Counted from the stretch's first letter, positions 8,186-16,921 are shown. The stretch: 64,000 bases of DNA from Myxococcota bacterium (GCA_023150875.1 JAKLKC010000009.1:62001-126000); one strand, 5' to 3'. Translations and numbers: made by a program. Notes: generated from the letters alone by a model not told the origin.

Positions 8186-8890
8186 TCAGGATCCCAGCCA
8201 ACCCAGCGGCGAGCAACCCGGCGCGTCGCAGAAGTGGACGCCCCGGACCGGCTCTCCCCCCTCCTCCCCGAAGGCGGCGGCGCCGTCGGGATCTCCCGCC
8301 AGGAAGTACCGGAAGTCGTAGCTCTGGCCCGCGTCGTCCCGCTGGTCCGTCACCGACCAGAACCAGGCGGTGAGCACCCTCTCGTCGTCCGGGGTGCGGA
8401 GGACCAGGGTGGACTCCCGGCCCGCCGCGGGATCGTCGGCGAAGGTGGTGTCCAGCTCGACGGACAGGGAGATCCCCAGCAGGTCGTACCTCAGGTCGGA
8501 CCGCATCCGCACGGTCGTCCCCCCCTCCAGCGACATCGTCCCGTGGAGGGGGATCGAGCCCTCGGGGACGTCCAGCCCCGCGTACTCCAGGTCGCCGGAC
8601 AGGGTCAGCGACGAGCCCGCGCCCGAGGCGTCCGTCGGGCTCCAGGGCACCAGCTCGCCGTCCCGGGCCTGGACCAGCATGAAGAGCACGGCGGCGGGGC
8701 GGCTGTCGGGATCGCCACCCGCGAAGAGGTCGAACTCCTCGCCGTCGGCCTGGAGCGCCGACACCAGGAACCAGGCGACGTGCCCCGTCGAGACGGGGGC
8801 CGCGTTCTCGGGCAGGTCCGGCGCCCCGCCGCAGGCGGCGGCGAGGAGGATCGGGGCGAGGAGATCCGGGGCGCGCACCGCGCGTCGCAT
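8186..8890 (-). CDS. Hypothetical lipoprotein
   Basis: A 234-residue protein with a type II signal peptide: a short basic start, the hydrophobic stretch LLAPILLAAAC and a lipobox Cys at residue 20. The mature part is beta-rich with many acidic and aromatic residues (HVAWFLVSALQADGEEFDLF, TAWFWSVTDQRDDAGQSYDF) and two late Cys (FCDAPGC). I do not recognise the family. It may resemble lipocalin-like hydroxyneurosporene-synthase-type folds, but that is only an impression. It precedes the hydrolase gene by 12 bp, so the two may form an operon and act on the same envelope substrate. Confidence 0.7.
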   Translation of the reverse strand: MRRAVRAPDLLAPILLAAACGGAPDLPENAAPVSTGHVAWFLVSALQADGEEFDLFAGGDPDSRPAAVLFMLVQARDGELVPWSPTDASGAGSSLTLSGDLEYAGLDVPEGSIPLHGTMSLEGGTTVRMRSDLRYDLLGISLSVELDTTFADDPAAGRESTLVLRTPDDERVLTAWFWSVTDQRDDAGQSYDFRYFLAGDPDGAAAFGEEGGEPVRGVHFCDAPGCSPLGWLGS

Positions 8891-8988
8891 CGCAGTCCTC
8901 GGGTGGCCGTACGAGAGGAGCGCCGGCCCCCTCCATCGAACGCGCTTCCCGGGCGGATTGCAAGGGCGGAGGGGTGGCGGCCGGGGGA

Positions 8989-10683
8989 TCAGGGGGACAT
9001 CACGTCGCCGAAGTTCCACTCGATCCCGAAGCCCCGGCGCCTCCAGGGCTTCTTCCGGCCCCGCTCGGCGGCGGTCCGCACCCGGGCGTCGCCGTCCGCG
9101 GCGCGGGCGTAGTCCCGCAGCGCCTCGTCCCGCCGCCCCAGGGCGTCGGCGGCGCGCCCCCGCCAGAGGTGGAAGCTCGCCCGCCGCGCCGGCTCGGGGT
9201 GCCCCAGGCGCACCGCGTCGTCGAAGAGGGCCCTCGCCCCCTCGGCGTCTCCCGCCTCCAGGGCCAGCAGCCCGGCGACGAAGGCGTACACCGGCTGGGA
9301 GGGGGCCAGGGCCCGTGCCCGCCCCATCGCCCCCCGGGCCGCCGCGGCGTCGCCGGCGTTGAAGTGGGCCTCGAAGGCGTCCCGGAAGGCGTCGAAGGCG
9401 GCGATGGCCGAGGGATCGTGGCGGGTTCCGCCGAGGAGGCGCGGGAGGTCCGGGAGGGGACGGCGCCCCCCGAGGTCGAAGGCGAGGTAGGGGCGGTTCG
9501 AGACCGGAGGCCGGCCCGTGGCCACGTGGAAGAGGCCGGCACCGGGATCGAACACCACCGAGGCCACGGTGCTCAGCATGGCGATGGACCCCGACACCCG
9601 GCACGACGGATCCCCGGGATCCCCGAGGATGGAGGCGATCTCGTCGGCGTCGATCCCGCCCCGGGCGGCCCGCAGGCGCGCGTTGGCCCGGGCGTAGCGA
9701 GCGGTGTTGTTGCGCCAGTAGGTGGGGTAGAAGTGCTTCTCTGAGCCCTCGAAGGCGCGGTCCAGGAAGACGTTGGCGTAGCCGAACACGTCCTCGGCGG
9801 GGTGGAAGGCGGCTCGGCGGCGGGCCGAGACCTCGTAGACCAGCACCCGCGACTCCCGGGCCGAGCCCACGACGTAGGTCCAGGCGCCGCCCGGGCGGTG
9901 GGCGTCCAGGAGGCGCCGGGCGTCCCCCAGGTCCCGCCCGTGTCGCATGATCGCGTCGCCCACCACGCCGACGGGGAGGCCGCCGAGGTCGAAGTCCTCG
10001 CTGGCGATGTGCTGGTGCACGGCCAGGGTGAGGCCGGACGCGTTCATGGCGGTCACTCCCCCCAGCAGCACCCCGGCGGCGGAGATCGACACGTAGGGCT
10101 GCCCGTCGGCTGGGTCGTGGAAGACGACCGCCTGCTCCCGGTCCCAGGCGCCCACCCCCTGGTAGTCGAAGTTCCGGCCGTGGAGGAGGCGCCCGTGGCC
10201 CGTGGCCCCGCCCCAGGCCAGGGCGCTGGTGCAGCCCATCACCGGCACCCCGAGGCGGGGCGCCGCCGGCGAGGGGTGCAGCTTCTTGAACCAGGTGGCC
10301 ACCCACAGGTAGGTCTCGGGCATCGTCACCGCCCGGAGCAGCTCCCCCCGGGGGATCCCGGCGCCGTCGGCGAGACCGTCCAGCGCCTGGCGGACGTGGG
10401 GAGGGAAGGCGGCGGCGATCCTCCGCCCCACGGTGTGGGGGAGGGCGGCGGAGAGGACCCTCGACGCCGACGCCGCGACGCCTCCCGTGAGCCCCACCGC
10501 CAGCAGGCGGCGCACGTACTCGGCGAAGTAGGGCAGGGGCCCCCGGGGGATGGCATCCCTCAGGAGCTGCCCGTGCTGAAAGCCCATCTCGTAGTCGGTC
10601 CCCGCCAGGCGCAGGACGTGGAGCCCCTCGATCCGCTCGTAGGGAGGGAGGGGGGAGGGGGCGGCGGCGGCGCTGGAGGTCAT
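8989..10683 (-). CDS. C45-family (acyltransferase/peptidase) N-terminal-nucleophile hydrolase with TPR tail
   Basis: A 564-residue protein with an N-terminal C45/AAT-like Ntn-hydrolase domain and C-terminal helical repeats. The autoprocessing site is GCTSALAWGGATGHGRLLHG near residue 150, with the conserved NFDY and the later SAAGVLLGGVTAMNASGLTL strand pair and RNNTARYARA region. C45 proteins cleave after Gly to expose a catalytic N-terminal Cys and act on amide bonds (isopenicillin N acyltransferase is the archetype). Residues from about 440 onward (FNAGDAAAARGAMGRARALAP, LALEAGDAEGARALFDDAV) look like TPR repeats, perhaps a protein-binding addition. No signal peptide is evident. Substrate is unknown. 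Confidence 0.85.
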   Translation of the reverse strand: MTSSAAAAPSPLPPYERIEGLHVLRLAGTDYEMGFQHGQLLRDAIPRGPLPYFAEYVRRLLAVGLTGGVAASASRVLSAALPHTVGRRIAAAFPPHVRQALDGLADGAGIPRGELLRAVTMPETYLWVATWFKKLHPSPAAPRLGVPVMGCTSALAWGGATGHGRLLHGRNFDYQGVGAWDREQAVVFHDPADGQPYVSISAAGVLLGGVTAMNASGLTLAVHQHIASEDFDLGGLPVGVVGDAIMRHGRDLGDARRLLDAHRPGGAWTYVVGSARESRVLVYEVSARRRAAFHPAEDVFGYANVFLDRAFEGSEKHFYPTYWRNNTARYARANARLRAARGGIDADEIASILGDPGDPSCRVSGSIAMLSTVASVVFDPGAGLFHVATGRPPVSNRPYLAFDLGGRRPLPDLPRLLGGTRHDPSAIAAFDAFRDAFEAHFNAGDAAAARGAMGRARALAPSQPVYAFVAGLLALEAGDAEGARALFDDAVRLGHPEPARRASFHLWRGRAADALGRRDEALRDYARAADGDARVRTAAERGRKKPWRRRGFGIEWNFGDVMSP

Positions 10684-10755
10684 GGCGGGGTCCCGGGGGG
10701 GGCGGTGTGGCTTGGACGTGGGCGTCCCCCAGCGTCCGCGCCGGACCGGGGCCCG

Positions 10756-12651
10756 TCAAGGTCTCCAGATCTCCCCGTCCCCCGGGGCGAGGGTCCCCGG
10801 CTCCCCGGCGGACGCTCCGCGGCCCGTCAGCAGCTCGGTCCCCCCCGGGGACTCCGTCGCCCGCGCCTCGGCGCCGAGGTTCAGCAGCGCCACCTCCCCA
10901 CCGGGGAAGTTCCACCGGGCGGGCACCCGGTCGTCGGGGAGGGCCAGCTCCATCAGCGGGGATCCATCGAGCCCCGAAGGGAAGGACAGGGGGTCCTCGG
11001 GCACCGCCCTGGCCCCCAGGAGGGACAGCACCTCCGGGTCCAGCGCCCACGCCAGGCGCTCCTCGGGGAGGGCGGCGAGGTCGTCCCCCAGCAGCCACGC
11101 CCCGCCGGAGACGGCGTTGGCGACCACCGCCCCCCGGGCCAGGGCGGCGTCGGCGGGCTCCCGGACCAGCACCTGGTCGGCGTCGTTCCACCACCACAGG
11201 CCGTTCAGGAACCCCCGCGCCGCCGTGGAGCGCGCCTGCCAGCGCAGGAACTCCAGCCGGGGATCGGGGGCGAGGGAGAAGGCGATGTCGGAGCCGGTGC
11301 GGTACGCCTCGGCGAGGCCGAGGGTCGGCAGCAGAGGGGCGCCGCACGCCAGGACGAAGGCGTCCCCCGCCGCCTCCCGGAGCGCCTCCATCCCCAGCCG
11401 ATACGCCTCGGCGCCGGTGACGTCCCGGGACCTCGTCCCCTCCTGGGCTCCGGCGTACAGGAAGTCGAGCTTCAGGTATCTCCAACCCTCCTCCGCCTTG
11501 GCCCGCACCTCCGCGGCCATCCAGGCCCGGGCCTCGTCGACGGTGGCGTCCAACACCGCGTAGTCCCCGCCCCCGGCGTTGGTGAAGCGCAGCTCCTCCC
11601 CGGCGACGTCCCTCACCCACCAGTCCGGGTGCTGGGCGTAGGTCCCGGTCCCCCGGTCCACGTAGAACGGCGCCATCCAGAGCCCGGGGACCATGCCCCG
11701 CGCCGCGATCTCCCCGGCGAGGGCCGCCGTGCCCGACGGGAAGCGCTCGTTGGCCGTCCAGTCGCCCCAGGCGACCTCCCAACCATCGTCCAACTGGAAG
11801 ACACCGAAGGGGGCGAGGTCCCCGGCGGCGTTCAGGGCCGCCGCCCGGTCCAGGTTCGCCAGCACGTCGCCCTCGGTGACGTCCCCGTAGTACTGGTACC
11901 AGGTCGCCCACCCCACCGGCGGATCCCCGGGGAGGGGGCGCGGGGGCACCCGGGCGGCGGCGGCCTCGGCCCACCTCCGCCACAGGGAGTCCGGGTCCTC
12001 GTCGAAGCCGATCCACAGCGGATCGAGGGTGACCGACGCTCCGGGCTCCAGGGGGATCGCCTCCCCCCGGTGGCCCCACACCACCCAGGCGCGGTCCTGG
12101 GAGTGGGCCGTGTAGAGCTTGGTGCGCGCGGCCGAGAGGGCGCCCAGGAGCAGGGCGCCCCGGTCCTCCCGGCCGACGAGCCCCGCCCACCACGAGGTCC
12201 CCGTCCTCTCGTCCACCACCGACATCCCGTCGCCGTCGCCGCCGGCGAGGGGGACGCCGTCCCCGTCCAGCTCCGGCTCCGCGACCTCGGTCACGCCGGA
12301 CCACGACCACGACTGGTAGCCCTGCCGCCACAGGCGCAGCGGGGCCTCGCCCTCCAGGGCGGCGCCGCCCTCCAGCACCACCGCCTCCAGCACCCCACCG
12401 CCGGGGCCGGCGGTCACGGTGGGGACGACGGCGTCGCCGTCGGCGCGGAGGGCGACCGACAGGTCCCCCTCCCCCAGGACCCGGGCGGAGAGGGCAACGC
12501 CCCCGCAGCCGGCGACGGAGGCGTCGAGGGAGGGGCCGTCGGCGCGGGCGACGGGGGCGCCCAGGCAGGGGGGGACGTGGTCGGCGCCCTGGGGATCGGC
12601 CCCGGCGCAACCGGCGGCGAGGGCGGCGAGCAGGAGGGGAGGCGAGCGCAT
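10756..12651 (-). CDS. GH36-like alpha-galactosidase/melibiase lipoprotein
   Basis: A large glycoside hydrolase of the alpha-galactosidase (GH36-like) clan, predicted to be lipid-anchored (MRSPPLLLAALAAGC, lipobox Cys at residue 15). Order: N-terminal beta-sandwich (about 30-230) with RQGYQSWSWSG; TIM barrel starting VGWATWYQYYGDVTE; substrate-contact FQLDDGWE; the likely nucleophile Asp in WRYLKLDFLYAG near residue 395; and an acid/base candidate in RTGSDIAFS near 455. A short C-terminal beta domain follows. I prefer ATG 12651 because a G-rich ribosome site precedes it; ATG 12660 is the longer alternative. It probably trims galactosides or related glycans at the cell surface. Confidence 0.85.
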   Translation of the reverse strand: MRSPPLLLAALAAGCAGADPQGADHVPPCLGAPVARADGPSLDASVAGCGGVALSARVLGEGDLSVALRADGDAVVPTVTAGPGGGVLEAVVLEGGAALEGEAPLRLWRQGYQSWSWSGVTEVAEPELDGDGVPLAGGDGDGMSVVDERTGTSWWAGLVGREDRGALLLGALSAARTKLYTAHSQDRAWVVWGHRGEAIPLEPGASVTLDPLWIGFDEDPDSLWRRWAEAAAARVPPRPLPGDPPVGWATWYQYYGDVTEGDVLANLDRAAALNAAGDLAPFGVFQLDDGWEVAWGDWTANERFPSGTAALAGEIAARGMVPGLWMAPFYVDRGTGTYAQHPDWWVRDVAGEELRFTNAGGGDYAVLDATVDEARAWMAAEVRAKAEEGWRYLKLDFLYAGAQEGTRSRDVTGAEAYRLGMEALREAAGDAFVLACGAPLLPTLGLAEAYRTGSDIAFSLAPDPRLEFLRWQARSTAARGFLNGLWWWNDADQVLVREPADAALARGAVVANAVSGGAWLLGDDLAALPEERLAWALDPEVLSLLGARAVPEDPLSFPSGLDGSPLMELALPDDRVPARWNFPGGEVALLNLGAEARATESPGGTELLTGRGASAGEPGTLAPGDGEIWRP

Positions 12652-12770
12652 CGCCCCCATGGTACCGGATGCGGCGGCGGAGAACGCCGCGGTCTGGGGG
12701 CGCCCGTGCTAGAGTCTGCCCGCTGGCAGCGGACCCATCGTGGGCCCGATCCCGATCGCTGGAGTGTGCC

Positions 12771-14231
12771 ATGTCCCGCCTCGCCTTCGCCCCCTCGCGC
12801 CTCGCCCTGCTGGGGTCTTCGGTCGTCGCGCCGTTGCTCCTGGCCGACCCGGCGCCCGCCCTCGCCGCCACCTTCTCGGTCACCACCACCGGGGACACCG
12901 TCGACGCCTCCCCCGGGGACGGGGTGTGCGCCGACGTCACGGGCGCCTGCTCGCTGCGGGCGGCGGTGATGGAGGCCAACGCCCTCGCCGGCGCCGACTC
13001 GGTACGGATGCCGGCGGGCACGGTGACGTTCACCCTCGCGGGGGCGAGCGAGGACTACGCCACCACCGGCGACCTGGACGTCCGGGACGACCTGACGGTG
13101 TACGGCGCGGGCCCCGGCAGCACCATCGTCGACGCCGCGGGCCTGGACCGGATCTTCCACGGGATCAGCGACGTCGACCTCCGCGTCGACGGGATGACCC
13201 TCACGGGCGGATACGCGACCAGCGCCGCCACGCCGACCTACGGCGGCGCGATCTGGATGTACGACTACCCGAACGCCGGGAACCTGACCGTCACGAACTC
13301 GGAGTTCCTCGGGAACACCGTGTACGACACGGGGAACGCCTGGGGAGGGGCCATCGCCAAGACCTCGTATGGTTCCCTGTACCTGAGCGAGGTGACCTTC
13401 TCCGGGAACGCCGCCACGGGCTCCGGCAACGACCTCGGGGGCGCCGTGAAGGGGGGGTACTACACGACCACGGTCATGGAGGACTGCTCGTTCACGGGCA
13501 ACCAGGCCGACTATGGGGGCGCGATCTCGCTGAACGGCGACTCCGAGATCTACGACATCACCGTCGCGGACAACACCGCCACGGCCGACGGCGGGGGCAT
13601 CCAACTGGGCTACTTCGACCACTTCATCGTGGGATCGGCGGTCTACGGGAACTGGGCGGGGAACACCGGAGGGGGGATCGCCGTCTCCTCCGCCAACCTG
13701 CTCTTCGAGAACTCGACCCTGAGCGGGAACATGGCCGGCATCAGGTCCGGCGGCGCCCACGTCAGCTACGGGTGGTTGGGGCTGATCCATGCCACCGTGG
13801 CCTACAACCGCGCCAGCGGCTTCGCCAACTCGGGGGGGATCTGGCTGGTGGATGGCTCCACGGGCGAGGCGACCAACTCGATCCTGGCGCTGAGCAACGG
13901 CACGACCCTTCCCGACTGCCGCGGCACCTTCACGTCCCACGGACACAACATCGTCGGCGTCGCCAACGGCGCCGGCGGGAACGTTTGCGGTGGGTTCACC
14001 GCCCCGGGGGACCAGGTGGGCACCTACACCCTCCCCGTCAACCCCCGACTGCTCCCCCTGGCCTACAACGGCGGCTCCACCAAGAACCACGGGCTGAGGC
14101 GCACCAGCCCCGCCATCGACGCCGGCGACGACTCCCTCAGCCTGGGCGACGACCAGCGGGGCGTGGCCCGCCCCCGGGACGGCGACGGGGACGGGGTGGC
14201 GATCTGCGACGTGGGAGCCCACGAGCGGTAG
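12771..14231 (+). CDS. Exported CSLREA-type right-handed beta-helix protein
   Basis: A 486-residue secreted protein. A signal peptide (to about ALAA, residue 30) precedes the CSLREA-like N-terminal motif ATFSVTTTGDTVDAS...CSLRAAVMEANAL, followed by parallel beta-helix repeats with recurring GGAI/GGGI and FxGN segments (YGGAIWMYDY, NSEFLGNTV, VTFSGNAAT, YGGAISLNGD). The C-terminus SPAIDAGDDSLSLGDDQRGVARPRDGDGDGVAICDVGAHE is the typical end of this family. Such proteins are cell-surface or secreted, possibly adhesins or polysaccharide-binding. No sorting domain is visible after the final motif. ATG 12771 is chosen because the signal peptide begins there. Confidence 0.88.
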   Translation: MSRLAFAPSRLALLGSSVVAPLLLADPAPALAATFSVTTTGDTVDASPGDGVCADVTGACSLRAAVMEANALAGADSVRMPAGTVTFTLAGASEDYATTGDLDVRDDLTVYGAGPGSTIVDAAGLDRIFHGISDVDLRVDGMTLTGGYATSAATPTYGGAIWMYDYPNAGNLTVTNSEFLGNTVYDTGNAWGGAIAKTSYGSLYLSEVTFSGNAATGSGNDLGGAVKGGYYTTTVMEDCSFTGNQADYGGAISLNGDSEIYDITVADNTATADGGGIQLGYFDHFIVGSAVYGNWAGNTGGGIAVSSANLLFENSTLSGNMAGIRSGGAHVSYGWLGLIHATVAYNRASGFANSGGIWLVDGSTGEATNSILALSNGTTLPDCRGTFTSHGHNIVGVANGAGGNVCGGFTAPGDQVGTYTLPVNPRLLPLAYNGGSTKNHGLRRTSPAIDAGDDSLSLGDDQRGVARPRDGDGDGVAICDVGAHER

Positions 14232-14347
14232 GGACCTGCCGGGCGGAGCCCGACCGGGACGGGGGTTGCCCGTCCACGCTCCCCGGGTCAGTCCAGAGGG
14301 TGGGCCGGCCCGGGGCCGGTCCGGGGGCGCCGGGCGCCGGAGACGCC

Positions 14348-14965
14348 ATGCCGGTCGCCCTCCTGCTCGCCGCCGCACTCCTCTTCACGCCAGCCGATGC
14401 CTCCGCGGCGGAGGCTGCAGCCTCGACCTCCGAGGTGGGCGGCCTCGGCGCGAGTCCCGATGAAGGCGGGTCGTCCCCCCGGGCACAGCGCCTGCGGAGG
14501 GCCCACCGCTGGCTCATGGTGGGGACGGAGGTGGCACTCATCGCCACCGCCGGCCTCGGCCTCGTCACCGCCATCAACACCCCCACCGCCTTCGGCGACG
14601 GGCGGTGCGCCACGGGGGATCCCCTGCTGGGGGACTGGGGCTGCCAGTACCTCTCCATCGGCCACGGCATGGTGGGCGTCGCCAGCGTCACCCTCTACAC
14701 CGCCAGCGGCGTGCTCGACCTGGTCTCCGCCGGTCCCCCGAGGCCCCCCGGAAGGGCGCGCGCCCTGCGGATCCTGGGGGGGATCCACCTGGCCGGCATG
14801 GTCCTCCAGCCCCTCCTGGGCATGATGGCGGCCTGGCCCGGACTCTTCGGCCTGGCCCCCGCGATCCACGACGAGGCCCCGGGCCGGGCCCTGCGCACCG
14901 TCCACGTCTTCGTCGGCGTCGTCACCGTGCTGGCCTACTCGACGGCCCTGGTGCTGGAGTTCTAG
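14348..14965 (+). CDS. Membrane protein, possibly cytochrome b561-like
   Basis: A 205-residue protein with an N-terminal signal or anchor (MPVALLLAAALLF), an Ala/Ser-rich linker, and four hydrophobic helices. Each helix has a His near one end: RRAHRWLMVGTEVAL, LSIGHGMVGVASV, RILGGIHLAGMVLQP and LRTVHVFVGVVTVLA. This spacing is what one expects for bis-haem ligation in b561-like bundles, so an electron-transfer role is plausible, but I do not recognise the exact family. A pair of Cys (DGRCATG..WGCQYL) could form a disulfide in the first loop. It stands alone on the plus strand, followed by a strong hairpin. Confidence 0.7.
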   Translation: MPVALLLAAALLFTPADASAAEAAASTSEVGGLGASPDEGGSSPRAQRLRRAHRWLMVGTEVALIATAGLGLVTAINTPTAFGDGRCATGDPLLGDWGCQYLSIGHGMVGVASVTLYTASGVLDLVSAGPPRPPGRARALRILGGIHLAGMVLQPLLGMMAAWPGLFGLAPAIHDEAPGRALRTVHVFVGVVTVLAYSTALVLEF

Positions 14966-14976
14966 GCGCCGCCCTC

Positions 14977-14996
14977 CCGCCGACCTCCGTCGGCGG
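14977..14996 (+). terminator. Perfect hairpin after the b561-like gene
   Basis: CCGCCGAC pairs perfectly with GTCGGCGG around the loop CTCC, 11 bp after the stop codon. It is followed by AAATGTAAAAG rather than a T-tract on the plus strand; on the minus strand the same hairpin would be preceded, not followed, by T-rich sequence. Termination is likely but not certain. Confidence 0.55.
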
Positions 14997-15006
14997 AAAT
15001 GTAAAA

Positions 15007-15026
15007 GTGTTGGTGCCTGACACCCG
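15007..15026. repeat. Dispersed motif GTGTTGGTGCCTGACACCCG, copy 1
   Basis: The 15-mer GTGTTGGTGCCTGAC here recurs in reverse complement at 30896-30910, and its 12-bp tail GCCTGACACCCG recurs in direct orientation at 16379-16390. The two direct copies bracket the truncated DUF4143 gene. Motifs of the form GTGTCAGGCACC are often seen near REP-associated tyrosine transposases; that link is from memory and no such transposase is present here. Confidence 0.6.
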
Positions 15027-15037
15027 GGTCCGACCAG

Positions 15038-16138
15038 GTGGGGAAGACGACCTTGGCGCGCCAGGCGCTCGCGGCCGTCGATCTCCCCGCGCACTCCGCC
15101 TCCGCGGACGAGCCCACCCTGCGGGACCGCGTGTGGCTGGCCCAGCAGTGGGACGCGGCGCGGATGCTCGCCCGCGGGGCCCCCCGGGGCGCGCTGCTCG
15201 TCCTGGACGAGGTCCAGAAGGTCACCGGCTGGTCGGAGACGGTGAAGGCCCTGTGGGACGCGGACACCGCCGCCGGTCGGGACCTGCGGGTGGTGCTCCT
15301 GGGATCCGCGCCGCTCCTGGTGCAGCGGGGCCTGACCGAGAGCCTGGCCGGCCGCTTCGAGATCATCCGCGTCCCCCACTGGTCGTGGCCGGAGATGCGC
15401 GACGCCTTCGGCTGGGACCTGGACCGCTACGTGTACTTCGGCGGCTACCCCGGCGCGGCTCCCCTGGTGGACGACGAGCCCCGCTGGGCCCGCTACGTCC
15501 GCGACGCGCTCATCGAGACCACCGTCTCCCGGGACGTCCTGCTGCTGACCCGGGTGGACAAGCCGGCCCTACTGCGCCGGCTCCTCGACCTGGCGTGCGC
15601 CTACTCCGGCCAGGTCCTCTCCTACACCAAGATGCTCGGCCAGCTCCAGGACGCCGGGAACACCACGACGCTGGCCCACTACCTGGACCTCCTGGGGGGC
15701 GCCGGAATGGCCACGGGGCTGGAGAAGTTCGCCGGGGAGGCCCATCGGCGCCGGGGATCGAGCCCCAAACTCCAGGTCTACAACAACGCCCTGGTGACCG
15801 CCCTCGCGCAGCGCTCCTTCGCCAGCGCCCGCGGGGATCCCGAGGTCTGGGGGCGTCTGGTGGAGTCGGCGGTGGGGGCCCACCTGCTCAACACCACCCC
15901 CGGCACCGGCGCCGAGGTGCTCTACTGGCGGGAGCGGAACCGCGAGGTCGACTTCGTCGTCCGCAGGGGGGACCGGCTCGCGGCCATCGAGGTTAAGGCC
16001 GGACGCCGGAGGGACGCCCTCCCCGGGATGGCGGCGTTCGACGCGGCCTTCCACCCCGGTGCCCGGTGGCTCGTCGGCGGGGACGGGATCCCGCTCCACC
16101 GGTTCCTGGAGCGGCCGGCGGAGGATTGGCTGGGCTAA
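15038..16138 (+). pseudogene. 5'-truncated DUF4143-type ATPase
   Basis: The remaining 366 residues are a recognisable AAA-family ATPase with a C-terminal DUF4143/nuclease-like region. Walker A GKTTLARQAL is at the very start, Walker B is ALLVLDEVQKV, then LLGSAPLLV, LAGRFEIIRVPHWSWPEM, FGGYPGAAPL, and the end EVLYWRERNREVDFVVRRGDRLAAIEVKAG. Full-length relatives have 30-45 residues before Walker A; here that part is missing and the frame runs back only into the repeat motif at 15007-15026 and a stop at 15002-15004. A GTG at 15038 could still serve as start, but the protein would lack its N-terminus. I read it as a remnant inserted with or truncated by the flanking repeats. Confidence 0.75.
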
Positions 16139-16162
16139 CCATCCTCAGGCAATCCACCGAAC

Positions 16163-16306
16163 GTTCCTCGCGTGCCCGAGCCCGTGCCCGGGCCCGTGCC
16201 CGAGTCCGTGCCCGATCCGTGGTGGGCAATGGCACCGTGATCGGATGCCCCCGCCGGGCACGGGCGCGGGCACCGGCCTTCGGCCTGGGCTCGGGCACGA
16301 GGGAAC
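16163..16306. repeat. About 144-bp imperfect palindrome rich in GTGCCC repeats
   Basis: The left arm (from 16163, GTTCCTCGCGTGCCCGAGCC) carries four GTGCCCG units, and the right arm (to 16306) carries the reverse complements, ending GGGCTCGGGCACGAGGGAAC. The segment could extrude as a large cruciform. It lies between the truncated ATPase and the MITE, with no gene inside. Function is unknown; it may be a structural repeat or a recombination target. Confidence 0.6.
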
Positions 16307-16405
16307 CCGGTACGGATCCGCTCCGAGGCCGTTCCCCTCCAGCTCATGGCCTGAGGCGGGCTAGACAGGGGACCGGGAGCCTGACACCCGCTCCCCGGAA
16401 CGACC

Positions 16406-16616
16406 CTAGTACGTCGTTCCAGAGGTAGTTCCCCAGTTTCTGAGTCCGCCTTCCAGCTCATCGGCGTCGCGGTCCCGCGAACGGGAGGCCCCGTAGGGCG
16501 GGGGCTTGTCCCCCGCCGAAGCCCCGCGGCGGGGGACGAGCCCCCGCCCTACGTTCCGGATCGGGTGGGCCTGGGAACGGAGAAACTGGGGAGGAACCTT
16601 CGGAACGTGGTACTAG
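16406..16616. mobile_element. 211-bp MITE-like element with 36-bp terminal inverted repeats
   Basis: The terminal repeats at 16406-16441 and 16581-16616 match at about 29 of 36 positions. Both begin CTAGTAC, share GTTCC and AGGT, and end CCCCAGTTTCT. The interior contains a separate near-perfect palindrome (16491-16553). There is no coding capacity, so any movement would need a transposase elsewhere. Its right tip supplies the TAG stop codon of the adjacent DUF2442 gene. Target-site duplication is not clear beyond the CTAG ends. Confidence 0.7.
16491..16553. repeat. REP-like palindrome inside the MITE
   Basis: CGTAGGGCGGGGGCTTGTCC reads outward on one arm and its near-exact complement (ending GGACGAGCCCCCGCCCTACG) on the other, around a CCGCCGAAGCCCCGCGGCGG centre. 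This GTAGGGCGGGGGCTT form is a widespread REP-type sequence in GC-rich bacteria. It could fold as a stable hairpin in RNA or DNA. Confidence 0.7.
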
Positions 16617-16876
16617 CCGCGTGACACCAGCGGAAACCGCTCGGGGTGTTCGATGGATTCCACCGCGAGGTCGACGTCCAGGTCCGGCCAGTAGAGGCGG
16701 TGTGGTTGCGGCCACTCGGCGTTGTGGAGCGCGCGGATCGTGGCGTCTCGAAACCAGGGGAACTGCTCGAAGGGCAGGAAGAGCTCCCGGTCGCCCAGCA
16801 AGAGCCAGAACCCGTGCCGGGAGACGCGGGTGACCTCAACCGCCGCGGTGCTGCCGCCATGCGCCCCGGGTGTCAT
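16613..16876 (-). CDS. DUF2442 family protein
   Basis: An 87-residue protein matching the DUF2442 pattern: VTRVSRHGFWLLLGDRELFLPFEQFPWFRDATIRALHNAEWP, followed by HRLYWPDLDVDLAVESIEHPERFPLVSR. DUF2442 genes often follow a DUF4160 gene in two-gene cassettes thought to be toxin-antitoxin-like; no DUF4160 gene is visible upstream, so this copy is solitary. The stop codon (16613-16615) lies within the CTAG tip of the MITE, only a codon after the usual family end, so the insertion changed the terminus little. Function is unknown. Confidence 0.82.
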   Translation of the reverse strand: MTPGAHGGSTAAVEVTRVSRHGFWLLLGDRELFLPFEQFPWFRDATIRALHNAEWPQPHRLYWPDLDVDLAVESIEHPERFPLVSRG

Positions 16877-16921
16877 GCTCGGGATCCTCGGCGTCCCATC
16901 GGGTCGGTTCCCACGCCGCGC

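Noticed and set aside
8186-13033. A 1,615-residue minus-strand frame spanning several genes
   Set aside because: Only its last 234 residues (the lipoprotein) make sense; the rest is the shifted frame of the peptidase and glycosidase genes.
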